NCBI GenBank assembly: GCA_012841925.1
Contig: DUTT01000052.1
Location: 1-64,000, forward strand
DNA: 64,000 bases
Direction of reading: 5' to 3'
Origin: Clostridiales bacterium
Lineage (GTDB): Bacteria; Bacillota; Clostridia; Peptostreptococcales; Anaerovoracaceae
How positions within the stretch are numbered: the first letter of the stretch is position 1; each line of letters opens with the position of its first letter. The notes beneath the pieces are model-generated. The model saw only the letters and a list, made by a program, of their open reading frames with translations, had not been told where the DNA came from and ran no database searches. Made by a program: the position numbers and the translations under genes. Shown piece after piece: positions 41,579 to 50,376 of this stretch.

Positions 41579-44284
41579 CTATTTGAGCATGTACCAGTTA
41601 TCGCCCTCGTTCAGAGAGACATCCATGGCTACCGAAAGCTCTGCAGCCTGTTTCATGCAATCCTCCAGCAGTACTTTGACGCGTCCGGATTCGCTTTTAT
41701 GTGCCTCGATGATCAATTCGTCGTGCACCTGAAGGATGAGCCTGGACTGAGGACACTCGCGCCCCAGCGCCTCTGATACGCGAATCATCGCCAGTTTGAT
41801 AATATCGGCCGCCGTGCCCTGAATGGGCGTATTCATGGCCAGGCGTTCGCCCTGCTGGCGCACGGCGAATGCAGCCGCCTGGATTTCCGGTATCGGACGC
41901 TTGCGGCCAAACAGCGTCTCCACATAGCCTTCTTCTTTACCCTGCAGGATCATAGCGTCCATAAATTGCTTGACCCGGTCGTGCTTTTCGAAATAGCCGC
42001 GGATGTATTCCTCCGCCTGTGCCCGGCTGATTTCGAGCTCATTGGACAGCCGGAAGCTGCCCATGCCGTATATGATGCCGAAGTTGATCGCTTTTGCATC
42101 GGAGCGCATCTTGTCGGTTACGAGGTCTTCGCCGACGCCGAAGATGCGCGAGGCGGTCTGACGGTGGACATCGGCCCCCGCATTGAATCCTTCGATCAGA
42201 GCCGGATCTTCCGACATGTGCGCCAGCACGCGAAGTTCGATCTGCGAATAGTCCGCACCGATCAGCACGTAGTCATCGCTCTGCGCCACAAAGACCTTGC
42301 GAAGCTGACGGCCCGGCTCCTGGCGCACAGGGATGTTCTGCAGATTCGGCTCGGTGCAGCTGATCCTTCCGGTCGCAGCGACGGTCTGCTGGAAGTGTGC
42401 ATGAATTTTCCCGCCCGGGTCGATCAGCAGGAGCAAGCCTTCCACATAGGTGCTGTTGAGTTTTGCAAGCGTCCGGTACTCCAGCACCTTCGCCACAATC
42501 TCGTAGTCGGGTGCCAGTTTTTCCAGTATCTCCGCTCCCGTAGCGTAGCCCCTCTTTGTCGGCTTGGCGCCGGGCAGATTCAGCTTTTCGAACAGCACCA
42601 GACCAAGCTGCTGAGGCGAATTGATGTTGAATGTCTCGCCAGCGAGTTCATAGATTTCGGTTTCCAGAACAGCGATGCTTTCTTTGAGCGCATCGCCGAA
42701 CTCGCTCAGAGCCGCGCGGTCCACCGCCATGCCGCTCGCCTCCATTTCGGCCAGTATCCTGCACAGCGGGAATTCAATTTCGCGCAGCACGAATCCCAGA
42801 TCCTGCTGATCGATGCGCTCGGCCTGGATGCCCGCCAGTTTCGCAAGCAGCGACAGCTTCTCGGCGGAGGCTTCCAGGCTGCGCGAATCCGAAGCGCCAA
42901 ACAGATCCAACTGCTTTTCTCCGCCGGTCGCCTCATCGTAATTCCAGTGAAATGTTTCGAACAGCAGCGTGCCCAGCTCCGGCGCCCGCTTGTTCGGTGC
43001 GAGCACATAGTACGCCAGAGCGCAGTCGAACTCCGTCACCATATTCGACGTGTCCACACCGTTCATCATGAGCGAATAATAGGATCGCTGCAGGTGGTGC
43101 CCCGTGCACGCAAGGCGCTTTCCGGACAGCGTTTCCCTCAGGATTTCAGGAAGCTCCGGGATTCCCCGTATACAGACCGCTTCTCCGTCCACGAGCCACT
43201 CCATCCCCAGGAGCACCGGTACGTCCGTGTGATTGTCGTCGCTCTGCACTTCCAGCACCACGGATGTACCGTCCGCTAACGCATCCAGCCAGGATCTGAT
43301 CTCCCCGGCTTCCTCCAGACAGCGGACCGGTGTGCCGGTCGATCGATGTTCCTCTTCGTTAGAATGTAAAGACCCGGCCGAGCCGGCCGCAGATTCCGCC
43401 GATCTCTTTGCATCCTGTTCCATCAAGCGCTTCAGATGCGTGCGGAATTCGAGCCGGGTATACAGCTCGATCAGCTCGCCGGTATCCGGAGGTTGTACCC
43501 TGCACTCCTCCAGATCCATATCCATGGGCACTTCCGTAAAAATGGTGGCGAGTCTCTTGCTCATCACGGCGAGCGTCTCGTTTTCCCGGATTCGCTCCCG
43601 CAGCTTCGGGCTGTCGATTTCATCGAGATGCTCCAGCATATTCTCAATGCTGCCGAACTGTCGCACGAGCTTGAGCGCCGTCTTTTCCCCGACCCCCGGC
43701 ACACCCGGGATATTGTCGGACGGGTCACCCCGCAGTCCCATATAGTCGATGTACTGCAGGCGGTCAAAGCCGAACTCGTCGCGCATGGCTGCGGCGTCGT
43801 ATTCAGCGAACTCGGAAATACCCTTCTTAGTGATGATGACGGTCGTATTCCCGCCGGCGAGCTGAAGCGCATCCTTATCGCCTGTAATCACATAGGACTC
43901 ATACTGCTTTTCTTCGGCGAGCTGTACGGCCGTTCCGATGATATCGTCCGCTTCGTAGCCGTCGATTTCGCACATGCGGATGTTCATCGCCTGCAGCACG
44001 TCTTTGAGCAGCGGCATCTGCATGGCAAGCTCGGGCGGCATTTTGGGACGGCCCGCCTTGTAGGCATCAAACTCCTGATGCCTGAACGTCGGCCCTTTTT
44101 TGTCCCAGGCGACGAGCAGGTGCGTCGGCTCGTATTGGGATTGAATCTTCTGGAGCATGCTCAGAAATCCGTAGATGCCCTGCGTGTAGATTCCTTCCTC
44201 TGTAATCATCGGCCGCTGAATTGCGTAATAAGCTCTGTACAGAAGGCTCGTCCCGTCTATGACGACTATTCGCTCTCTATCCAC
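41579..44284 (-). CDS. polA: DNA polymerase I
   Basis: 901 residues from GTG 44284 (AGGAG 6 bases upstream). 5'-3' exonuclease (1 to ~290: VIDGTSLLYRAYYAI, GDKDALQL, GLRGDPSDNIPGVPGVGEKTA). The 3'-5' exonuclease domain is present but its first motif lacks the DxE metal ligands (VLEVQSDDN), as in Bacillus PolA, so proofreading is probably absent. Polymerase domain with DYSQIELRVLAHMS (motif A), RSDAKAINFGIIYGMG (motif B) and QVHDELIIE (motif C). Overlaps the end of the upstream membrane protein gene by 19 bases, so it is likely co-transcribed with it and the sigma factor. Confidence 0.96.
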   Translation of the reverse strand: MDRERIVVIDGTSLLYRAYYAIQRPMITEEGIYTQGIYGFLSMLQKIQSQYEPTHLLVAWDKKGPTFRHQEFDAYKAGRPKMPPELAMQMPLLKDVLQAMNIRMCEIDGYEADDIIGTAVQLAEEKQYESYVITGDKDALQLAGGNTTVIITKKGISEFAEYDAAAMRDEFGFDRLQYIDYMGLRGDPSDNIPGVPGVGEKTALKLVRQFGSIENMLEHLDEIDSPKLRERIRENETLAVMSKRLATIFTEVPMDMDLEECRVQPPDTGELIELYTRLEFRTHLKRLMEQDAKRSAESAAGSAGSLHSNEEEHRSTGTPVRCLEEAGEIRSWLDALADGTSVVLEVQSDDNHTDVPVLLGMEWLVDGEAVCIRGIPELPEILRETLSGKRLACTGHHLQRSYYSLMMNGVDTSNMVTEFDCALAYYVLAPNKRAPELGTLLFETFHWNYDEATGGEKQLDLFGASDSRSLEASAEKLSLLAKLAGIQAERIDQQDLGFVLREIEFPLCRILAEMEASGMAVDRAALSEFGDALKESIAVLETEIYELAGETFNINSPQQLGLVLFEKLNLPGAKPTKRGYATGAEILEKLAPDYEIVAKVLEYRTLAKLNSTYVEGLLLLIDPGGKIHAHFQQTVAATGRISCTEPNLQNIPVRQEPGRQLRKVFVAQSDDYVLIGADYSQIELRVLAHMSEDPALIEGFNAGADVHRQTASRIFGVGEDLVTDKMRSDAKAINFGIIYGMGSFRLSNELEISRAQAEEYIRGYFEKHDRVKQFMDAMILQGKEEGYVETLFGRKRPIPEIQAAAFAVRQQGERLAMNTPIQGTAADIIKLAMIRVSEALGRECPQSRLILQVHDELIIEAHKSESGRVKVLLEDCMKQAAELSVAMDVSLNEGDNWYMLK

Positions 44285-44811
44285 GTAAAACTCCTGACGT
44301 ATTGGGACAGTGGCCCGTTCGAATCGCAGGCGCCGCCTGCGGGCGCGCATTCGAGAGCCGAAGGTTCATCGTTCGGATAAAAGTATACCACAAACGTATA
44401 GCTTCCGTCGTCCTCTGCAATCTGTTCGATCAGATTGTACCCGTGCCCCCTGTCGGCCGCCATGATATCGTTGTGAAAATCGGGATCCTGCAGCGCGCGC
44501 GCGAACGGATCCTTGAGCGATTCCAGGCAGTACACGCTGTCAGATACATCTGTATTGTCCAGCGATTTTTGCACAAAGAGCGCTTCGTTCGAAAGCATCG
44601 ACGAAAAGGCGATGACAAGCACAGCCGCCGCTGCGCCGAATCGCTTTCGTTGCAAAGCACGCTTCCGCTGATGAGCCGATACCCGGATGTGCTCGACATA
44701 CCGGTCCGTCAACTCCGGCGCGGCAGGCGCAGACGAGCTTCGCATAACGCAGTCGATCTGCTCAAGCTCGCTCGCTGTCTTTATTTGGTTGTTAGAATGA
44801 TCTCTGTCCAT
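44266..44811 (-). CDS. single-pass membrane protein, putative anti-sigma factor
   Basis: 181 residues, not recognised. About 57 cytoplasmic residues with a basic stretch (QRKRALQRKRFG), one membrane helix at ~58-75 (rich in Ala and Val), and an outer domain of ~105 residues with three cysteines. Located 26 bases after an ECF sigma gene, the usual place of an anti-sigma factor, but the zinc anti-sigma motif HxxxCxxC is absent. The name rests on position and topology only. Confidence 0.55.
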   Translation of the reverse strand: MDRDHSNNQIKTASELEQIDCVMRSSSAPAAPELTDRYVEHIRVSAHQRKRALQRKRFGAAAAVLVIAFSSMLSNEALFVQKSLDNTDVSDSVYCLESLKDPFARALQDPDFHNDIMAADRGHGYNLIEQIAEDDGSYTFVVYFYPNDEPSALECAPAGGACDSNGPLSQYVRSFTWIESE

Positions 44812-44837
44812 ATCCGCCCCGTTTTCTCTCGTACTGC

Positions 44838-45425
44838 TTAGACGAAAAACTCAGGGTTCTGTTCCATGAGAATATCACGCAGAGCCTGTTTAGCGCGATG
44901 AATTCGCGACTTGACCGTCCCGGGAGAAATGAGCAGGATTCGCGCGATTTCTTCGTAGGAAAACTGCTCGTACTCCCGCAGAACAAGCACATCCCGATGA
45001 TCTTTTGCCATGCAGGCCATGGCGCGCTTCAACATCCGCTGTCTTTCGCTCTGCAGCGCAGCCGCTTCGGGTGCCTCATCGGATCTCGTGTTTTCGATGC
45101 CGGCCTGCTCGACCAGAGCCTCTGCCGCCTCGCCGCCGACGGTGCGGTCTTTTTTTTGTTTCCGCAGCGCATCGTAGCAGCAGTTGATGACGATGCGAAT
45201 CAGCCAGGTTTCAAACCGGCTTTGGTGTGCAAACGTATGAAGCCTGGTAAACAGCTTGATGTAGGCTTCCTGCAGCGCATCGGATGCATCCTGTTCGTTT
45301 CGCATGTAGCGAAAAGCCACAGCGTACGCTTTGCTGTGGCAGGGGCGCACAAGCTCCGAAAACGCATCGGAGCTTCCGGAAAGCGCTTGCTCGATCAGTT
45401 GTTTCTCCCGCTCCCCGTTCGCCAT
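44838..45425 (-). CDS. ECF-type RNA polymerase sigma factor
   Basis: 195 residues from ATG 45425. Region 2 is seen as AFSELVRPCHSKAYAVAFRYMRNEQDASDALQEAYIKLF, including the DAxDxxQE-like core recognition and -10 binding segments (FETWLIRIVINCCYDALRK). Region 4 is VLVLREYEQFSYEEIARILLISPGTVKSRIHRAKQALR. Longer in-frame starts lie inside the peptidase gene, whose stop is one base upstream. Probably controlled by the membrane protein encoded next. Confidence 0.92.
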   Translation of the reverse strand: MANGEREKQLIEQALSGSSDAFSELVRPCHSKAYAVAFRYMRNEQDASDALQEAYIKLFTRLHTFAHQSRFETWLIRIVINCCYDALRKQKKDRTVGGEAAEALVEQAGIENTRSDEAPEAAALQSERQRMLKRAMACMAKDHRDVLVLREYEQFSYEEIARILLISPGTVKSRIHRAKQALRDILMEQNPEFFV

Positions 45426-45426
45426 A

Positions 45427-46419
45427 TTATTCGATGGGCCCGACCTTCGTAAAGTTAGAGGAGCACGGCAGGCCGTATGCCGGCCGGGCTTGCCGCACGG
45501 CATTGCCGACTGCGCGCGCAACCGCCATACGGGCGAGAACCCCACACGCAAGCGGATCAGCCTCTACCTCTCCGAGCGCCAGCGCAAACACCGTGTCACC
45601 GTCGAACGCTGTGTGGACAGGCCGGATTGCATCCGAATATCCGTTTTGAGCGATCTGCGCCAGCTTTGTCGCCTCCGGCTTTGTGAGCCTGCCATTCGTG
45701 ATGACACATCCGATCGTCGTGTTTTCCGAAAAGACATTTTTTTGACCGCCCTGGTTTTCCAGAATCAACCGGTTGGTATCGTCGAAGCCGTCGTATGTTT
45801 CGTTCAACACACCGGCGATCATCTCCATCGTATCGATGTCGTACACATCGCCCATGGCGTTGACAGCGACGATCGCACCGACGGTCAGGCGGCCCAGACG
45901 ATAGGCGCAGCATCCGATGCCCGATTTCACCATGCGCGCGGGACCCATGTATTTACCTACTGTAGCTCCGGTACCAGCACCGGCATTTCCCTGCAACAGC
46001 TCATCCTGCCGAAACGCAGCTTCACAGGCTTCGTACCCCATGGAAGCATCCGGCCGGACGCTCCCGTCACCAACCGCAAGATCATATAGCGATGCACCGC
46101 ACACGATCGGCACGACATAGGAACCCGTGTCGAACCCGATGCCCTTCTCTTCCAGAAAGCTCATCACACCGCCCGCTGCGTCCAGGCCGTAGGCGCTGCC
46201 GCCGGACAGCAGAATGCCGAACACCGTCTCCACCATGTTGACAGGCTGCAGAAGGTCAGTCTCGCGGGTGGCCGGCGCCGCGCCCCGGACATCCACACCG
46301 CCGGTTGCACCGTCCGGTGCGATGATGACGGTGCAGCCCGTACCTGCTTCTGCATTCTGTGCATGCCCGATCCGCACAGCTCCGACGCTGCGGATATCGA
46401 TCGTCTCAAGGCCTTTCAT
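45427..46419 (-). CDS. P1 family (DmpA/NylC-type) self-cleaving hydrolase
   Basis: 330 residues. Peptidase family S58/P1 fold: GHAQNAEAGTGCTVI, RGAAPATRETDLL, LSGGSAYGLDAAGGV, GNAGAGTGATVG. The predicted autocleavage point is Asn233-Thr234 in SENTTIGCVITN, making Thr234 the N-terminal nucleophile as in NylC (6-aminohexanoate oligomer hydrolase). Members release N-terminal D- or beta-amino acids or cleave unusual amides; substrate here unknown. Overlaps the cyclodeaminase-like gene by 14 bases. Confidence 0.88.
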   Translation of the reverse strand: MKGLETIDIRSVGAVRIGHAQNAEAGTGCTVIIAPDGATGGVDVRGAAPATRETDLLQPVNMVETVFGILLSGGSAYGLDAAGGVMSFLEEKGIGFDTGSYVVPIVCGASLYDLAVGDGSVRPDASMGYEACEAAFRQDELLQGNAGAGTGATVGKYMGPARMVKSGIGCCAYRLGRLTVGAIVAVNAMGDVYDIDTMEMIAGVLNETYDGFDDTNRLILENQGGQKNVFSENTTIGCVITNGRLTKPEATKLAQIAQNGYSDAIRPVHTAFDGDTVFALALGEVEADPLACGVLARMAVARAVGNAVRQARPAYGLPCSSNFTKVGPIE

Positions 46420-47014
46420 CAGCTGTCAGCTCCTCTTCTACTCTCGAAATGATGGCCCGGGCGCGCTGCGATTCTTCCGGAATATCGTCCTCCAGCAGAG
46501 ACGCAAGCGACGCGCGCTTCTCTTCTGAGCGCATAAATTGTACGTTGACCATAATGTTGATTCTGGCGCTTGAGAGAGCCGCCAGCGCACAGGCAGCGCC
46601 GATTCCGACGTCGCTTTGCACACTCCGGTTTCCGTATTTCTCCAAACTTTCCAGCAGGCCGAGCACGGATGAAACCTCGGAAACGGTCTGCACGGAAGGA
46701 CGGCAGGCGGCGATGTAGTCCTCATCGCCGGATCCTTTCTTCCAGGTATCCATCAGCGCCTTAAAAGCTACCGCATCTGCATCGATGAGCCCCAGCAGCC
46801 GGTCCGCCAGCTGCAGAGCCTGCCCGTTCAGCTGTGAGCACTCTTCGTCAAACGATTCGTAGCCTTTTTTACCTTCTGTCAAATGCCCGACCATCGACGC
46901 AAGACAGGCAGCGAGTGCACCGAGCATCGCCGCCACGCCGCCGCCACCCGGCACCGGCGCTTTCGATGACAGCGCACCGCACCACGCTTCGATCGTTTGA
47001 TTTTTTGCCTGCAT
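46406..47014 (-). CDS. cyclodeaminase/cyclohydrolase family protein (FTCD-like)
   Basis: 202 residues from ATG 47014 (GGAGG 8 bases upstream). Helical FTCD-C/FchA fold with the signature SSKAPVPGGGGVAAMLGALAACLASMV; the C-terminal half has SVQSDVGIGAACALAALSSARINIMVN. Related to formimidotetrahydrofolate cyclodeaminase of histidine and purine breakdown and to FchA methenyl-THF cyclohydrolase. No folate or histidine genes are next to it, so the reaction is not assigned. Confidence 0.87.
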   Translation of the reverse strand: MQAKNQTIEAWCGALSSKAPVPGGGGVAAMLGALAACLASMVGHLTEGKKGYESFDEECSQLNGQALQLADRLLGLIDADAVAFKALMDTWKKGSGDEDYIAACRPSVQTVSEVSSVLGLLESLEKYGNRSVQSDVGIGAACALAALSSARINIMVNVQFMRSEEKRASLASLLEDDIPEESQRARAIISRVEEELTADERP

Positions 47015-47068
47015 GATGAAAACCTCCGTCAAAAAAATCCCAAAGTGCCGTCAGGCCCTAATTCACGC

Positions 47069-47084
47069 CCTATCGTATGATAGG
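47069..47084. other. hairpin in the yebC - cyclodeaminase gap
   Basis: CCTATC-GTAT-GATAGG, a 6-pair stem with a 4-base loop in the 194-base gap between yebC and the cyclodeaminase-like gene. No T tract. Nothing else convincing is seen in this gap. Confidence 0.4.
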
Positions 47085-47208
47085 TGGGTTTCCTGTTACC
47101 GTTTTCTGCCTTCCTCCCGAAGAGGCCTGGCATATTCGATAAACACAGAGTCCCTTTGAAAAAGTGTAGGTTGAATTAATAGCCTTAACGAACACCCCAG
47201 GATTGATA

Positions 47209-47943
47209 TCATACATCGTACAGATCGATTGTACAGTTTGTATACACGCGCTGAACGTCATCGTCATCTTCCAGGATTTCGATCATTTTTTTTAGGTTGG
47301 CGATATCTTCCTCTGATGTCGGCGTCGATTCCATAGACGGAACGTATTCGACATCTGCTTCCACGGGCTCGAGGCCCAGCGATTTAAATTGCAAATTGAG
47401 CGAATCAAACAGGTCGGGAGCGCTCTGGACTTCGAAGCTGTCGTCGTACTCGATCACATCGTCGGCTCCGGCTTCCAGCGCCGCCTCCATCAATGCGTCT
47501 TCCGACACCGATCCGTCTTTTTCGAAAATGAACACACCTTTGCGCTCGAACATGTAGGATACGCAGCCCGGAACGCCGAGGTTGCCGCCGTATTTGTCGA
47601 ATGCGTGCTTGACACTCGAAGCGGTCCGGTTGCGATTATCGGTGAGGACGTCTACCAGCACAGCGACCCCGCCGGCTCCATACCCTTCGTAGCTTCCGGT
47701 CTCGTACGACTCTCCGTCGAGTTCGCCCGTGCCTTTCTTAATCGCACGCTGAATATTATCGTTTGGCATGTTGATGCTCTTCGCCTTGTCGATGGCGTGC
47801 TTCAACGCGATATTGTACTCCGGATCGCCGCCGGATTTCGCAGCGACTGCGATGGCCCTCGCATATTTCGTAAAGATAGCAGCCCGTTTCGAGTCCTGGG
47901 CGGCTTTCCGTCCGGCGATCGTTCCATGTCTGCCCACTGGCAT
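47209..47943 (-). CDS. yebC: YebC/PmpR family translation/transcription regulator
   Basis: 244 residues. Family pattern throughout: AGRKAAQDSKRAAIFTKYARAI, NMPNDNIQRAIKKGTGELDG, EGYGAGGVAVLVDVLTDNRNRTASSVKHAFDKYGGNLG and a C-terminal DDDDVQRVYTN. YebC proteins are DNA-binding regulators and help ribosomes through proline runs. The first codon may be GTG 47937 instead of ATG 47943, since the GGGAG site is better spaced for it and the family N terminus is MGR. Confidence 0.95.
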   Translation of the reverse strand: MPVGRHGTIAGRKAAQDSKRAAIFTKYARAIAVAAKSGGDPEYNIALKHAIDKAKSINMPNDNIQRAIKKGTGELDGESYETGSYEGYGAGGVAVLVDVLTDNRNRTASSVKHAFDKYGGNLGVPGCVSYMFERKGVFIFEKDGSVSEDALMEAALEAGADDVIEYDDSFEVQSAPDLFDSLNLQFKSLGLEPVEADVEYVPSMESTPTSEEDIANLKKMIEILEDDDDVQRVYTNCTIDLYDV

Positions 47944-48019
47944 CAGCTCCCTTCTAATTCCATGTATACTTTAGCACATTTGTGCATCGATATCAAGAAG
48001 TGCGCCGGTGAGGTGCTGC

Positions 48020-48048
48020 TTGACAGAAAAAAATACCAGCTATATAGT
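48020..48048 (+). promoter_or_regulatory. promoter of the MATE transporter gene
   Basis: Consensus TTGACA (48020-48025), 17-base spacer, TATAGT (48043-48048). Predicted transcription start about 28 bases before the ATG. Confidence 0.85.
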
Positions 48049-48082
48049 ATATGGGTATGGTATGAAAGGGGATTGCCTCAAC

Positions 48083-49471
48083 ATGACGAAAGAAATCGTT
48101 GAAGACCGCCCGGACCGGCGAACCGGCTCCGGACAGAATCGGATGGGTACGCATCCGATTTTTCCACTGATTGTTAAAATGTCGCTGCCGGCTATGTTTT
48201 CCATGCTCATTCAGGCCTTGTACAACATCGTCGACAGCGTTTACGTATCGAGACTCGGTGAAGAAGCCCTTTCGGCCGTGTCTCTGATCTATCCGGTGCA
48301 GTTGATGTCCGTCGCACTCGGTGTGGGGACTGGCGCCGGGTTGTCGTCGCTGATTTCGCGCAGACTCGGAGAAGAGCGTCAGGAAGAAGCGGATCAGACG
48401 GCGACGCACGGCTTGTTTCTCGCCGTGTGCAGCTGGGTGGTGTTTGCGCTGTTCGGTCTGTTTTTTTCTGACATATTCGTCCAGGCGTTCAGCGATGACC
48501 CCCTCCTCACCGTGCCGGCCGCCTCGTACTGCAGAATCGTTACGATGGGCTCCGTGTTCGTATTTACCGCGATCAACGCCGAACGCACGATGCAGGCGAC
48601 GGGAAGCATGATACTCCCGATGCTGTGTGCGCTGTCCGGCGCGATTGTCAACATCGTCCTGGACCCAATCATGATTTTCGGACTGTACGGATTCCCGGCC
48701 ATGGGGGTTGCGGGAGCAGCGCTTGCCACCGTCATCGGCCAGGCGATCGCCATGGTCATGGCTCTGAGCCTGCTGCTGACCCGGCCTTTTCCCGTACACA
48801 TTCGGCTACGCGGTTTTCGCCCGAGAGCGACGATTATTAAAGATGTTTACATCGTCGGATTTCCCAGCATCGTCATGCAGTCGGTGGCTTCCGTGCTTAC
48901 GCTGGGGCTCAACGCTCTGTTGATCCAGTTCAGCGCAACGGCTGTTGCTGTTCTCGGTGTCTACTACAAAGTGCAGACGTTTGTATTTCTGCCCGTGTTC
49001 GGCATGAACCAGGGCCTGCTGCCCGTATTGGGGTACAATTACGGTGCGCGAAATAAAGTTCGCCTGCAGAGAGCCTTTTCCATCGGCATCGCCACAGCGC
49101 TTGTAATCATGCTGTTTGGCACATTTGTGTTTCAGACCTATCCCAGGGAAATCATGAGCCTGTTCCGCGCAGAAGGAGATTTGATGCGCATGGGCATCGA
49201 TGCGCTGCGCATCATCAGCCTTTGCTATCCGTCGGCTGCGATTGGCATTTTAATATCGACGTTTTTCCAGGCGACCGGTCACGGCATATACGCTTTAATT
49301 TCGTCGATCATGAGGCAGCTGGTCCTGCTGCTCCCGCTCGCCTATCTCTTGGCCTATACCATGGGGCTCGATGCCGTGTGGTGGGCGTATGTGATCTCCG
49401 ACGTGGCGTCGGCCTGCGTCAGCCTGTATCTGTTGCGCAGACTGTGGAAAAAACAGATTCAATTCATGTAA
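48083..49471 (+). CDS. MATE family multidrug efflux transporter
   Basis: 462 residues from ATG 48083; AAAGGGGA lies upstream, while the in-frame ATG at 48062 has no ribosome site. About 12 membrane helices in two halves, each beginning with the MATE pattern (PLIVKMSLPAMFSMLIQALYN and DVYIVGFPSIVMQSV), with the QATG motif repeated (ERTMQATGSM and FFQATGH). Exports cationic compounds using Na+ or H+ gradients; closest to the NorM/VmrA-like DinF-type group of Clostridia. Monocistronic, with its own promoter and terminator. Confidence 0.94.
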   Translation: MTKEIVEDRPDRRTGSGQNRMGTHPIFPLIVKMSLPAMFSMLIQALYNIVDSVYVSRLGEEALSAVSLIYPVQLMSVALGVGTGAGLSSLISRRLGEERQEEADQTATHGLFLAVCSWVVFALFGLFFSDIFVQAFSDDPLLTVPAASYCRIVTMGSVFVFTAINAERTMQATGSMILPMLCALSGAIVNIVLDPIMIFGLYGFPAMGVAGAALATVIGQAIAMVMALSLLLTRPFPVHIRLRGFRPRATIIKDVYIVGFPSIVMQSVASVLTLGLNALLIQFSATAVAVLGVYYKVQTFVFLPVFGMNQGLLPVLGYNYGARNKVRLQRAFSIGIATALVIMLFGTFVFQTYPREIMSLFRAEGDLMRMGIDALRIISLCYPSAAIGILISTFFQATGHGIYALISSIMRQLVLLLPLAYLLAYTMGLDAVWWAYVISDVASACVSLYLLRRLWKKQIQFM

Positions 49472-49475
49472 CGAC

Positions 49476-49501
49476 AAGGCCGGGTTCACTCACCCGGCCT
49501 T
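49476..49501 (+). terminator. terminator of the MATE gene
   Basis: Ten-pair stem AAGGCCGGGT / ACCCGGCCTT with a 6-base loop, followed by TTTT, five bases after the stop codon. Confidence 0.92.
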
Positions 49502-49527
49502 TTTACTGGTTTTCGAAGCAGCGCTGC

Positions 49528-50361
49528 TTAAAAAATCCGCTCCATCATGATGATGTCGTTATTGTTGAGGCGAAACCCGTGTGCTCGCAGTGCATCGGCC
49601 AGATCCATCCGGTCGTGCGGAACCATACAGACGACTTTGGGAACACCCTGGCGGATTCCTTCTGCAACCGCGAGGTCGATGCAGTGGTCGACATTGCCGC
49701 ACAGCATGCCGGTGTGCAGAGCTGTTTCGTGGCGATATCTCGATCCCACAACCGCCACTGCATCTTCTTTCGCCCACACTTTGCCGTCGTCGGCCAGGGC
49801 GCGGTACAGATCGTCGTTCATCGCATAAAACGTCCGGTTCGTGCAATAGTATCCGTGGTAACCGGCAGCATACGGTACAAGGAGCTGCTCTACATCCTTG
49901 TATGGAACCCGTGTAAATCCATGGTTTAGCGGGGTGTCAATCCCCTCCAGCGAAAGTTCGTACTCATGTGTATTGAGCCGGATGCCCAGGCCGCAGCGAT
50001 ACGCTAACTTGATGGATCCGTCGTTTGTGACGTTCGTGTACATCCGGATGGCTGGTGGATTCAACCGTTCGCAGATATCCATAATCCATTCCCACATAGC
50101 GGTGCCCGCACCTCGTTTCTGGTACGGAGGATCCACCCGCAGTGTCTCAATCCAGGCGGCGTTGTCGTACTGAATCGAATAATGCCCGAAACCCGCCACG
50201 ACACCGTCGATTTCGGCGACGATCAGCTCACCTCTGTCCGGATCGTAAAACTCTTCTTCGACTTCTGCCATGTAGCGCACCGAAGGCGTCGCGACCGCTT
50301 CTATGTCTACAAGGCGCTGCAGGTCCTGCTTTTCGGCAAGACGCACACGAACGTTTTCCAT
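49528..50361 (-). CDS. GNAT family N-acetyltransferase
   Basis: 277 residues with one clear GNAT domain in the first half: VRLAEKQDLQRLVDIE, VAEIDGVVAGFGHYSI, and the acetyl-CoA loop VDPPYQKRGAGTAMWEWIM (Q/RxxGxG/A). The second half is a less conserved GNAT-like domain ending in FRLNNNDIIMMERI, so it may be a tandem-domain acetyltransferase. Substrate unknown. Sits 15 bases downstream of the ROK gene. Confidence 0.85.
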   Translation of the reverse strand: MENVRVRLAEKQDLQRLVDIEAVATPSVRYMAEVEEEFYDPDRGELIVAEIDGVVAGFGHYSIQYDNAAWIETLRVDPPYQKRGAGTAMWEWIMDICERLNPPAIRMYTNVTNDGSIKLAYRCGLGIRLNTHEYELSLEGIDTPLNHGFTRVPYKDVEQLLVPYAAGYHGYYCTNRTFYAMNDDLYRALADDGKVWAKEDAVAVVGSRYRHETALHTGMLCGNVDHCIDLAVAEGIRQGVPKVVCMVPHDRMDLADALRAHGFRLNNNDIIMMERIF

Positions 50362-50376
50362 GTCTTCGTTCCTCCC

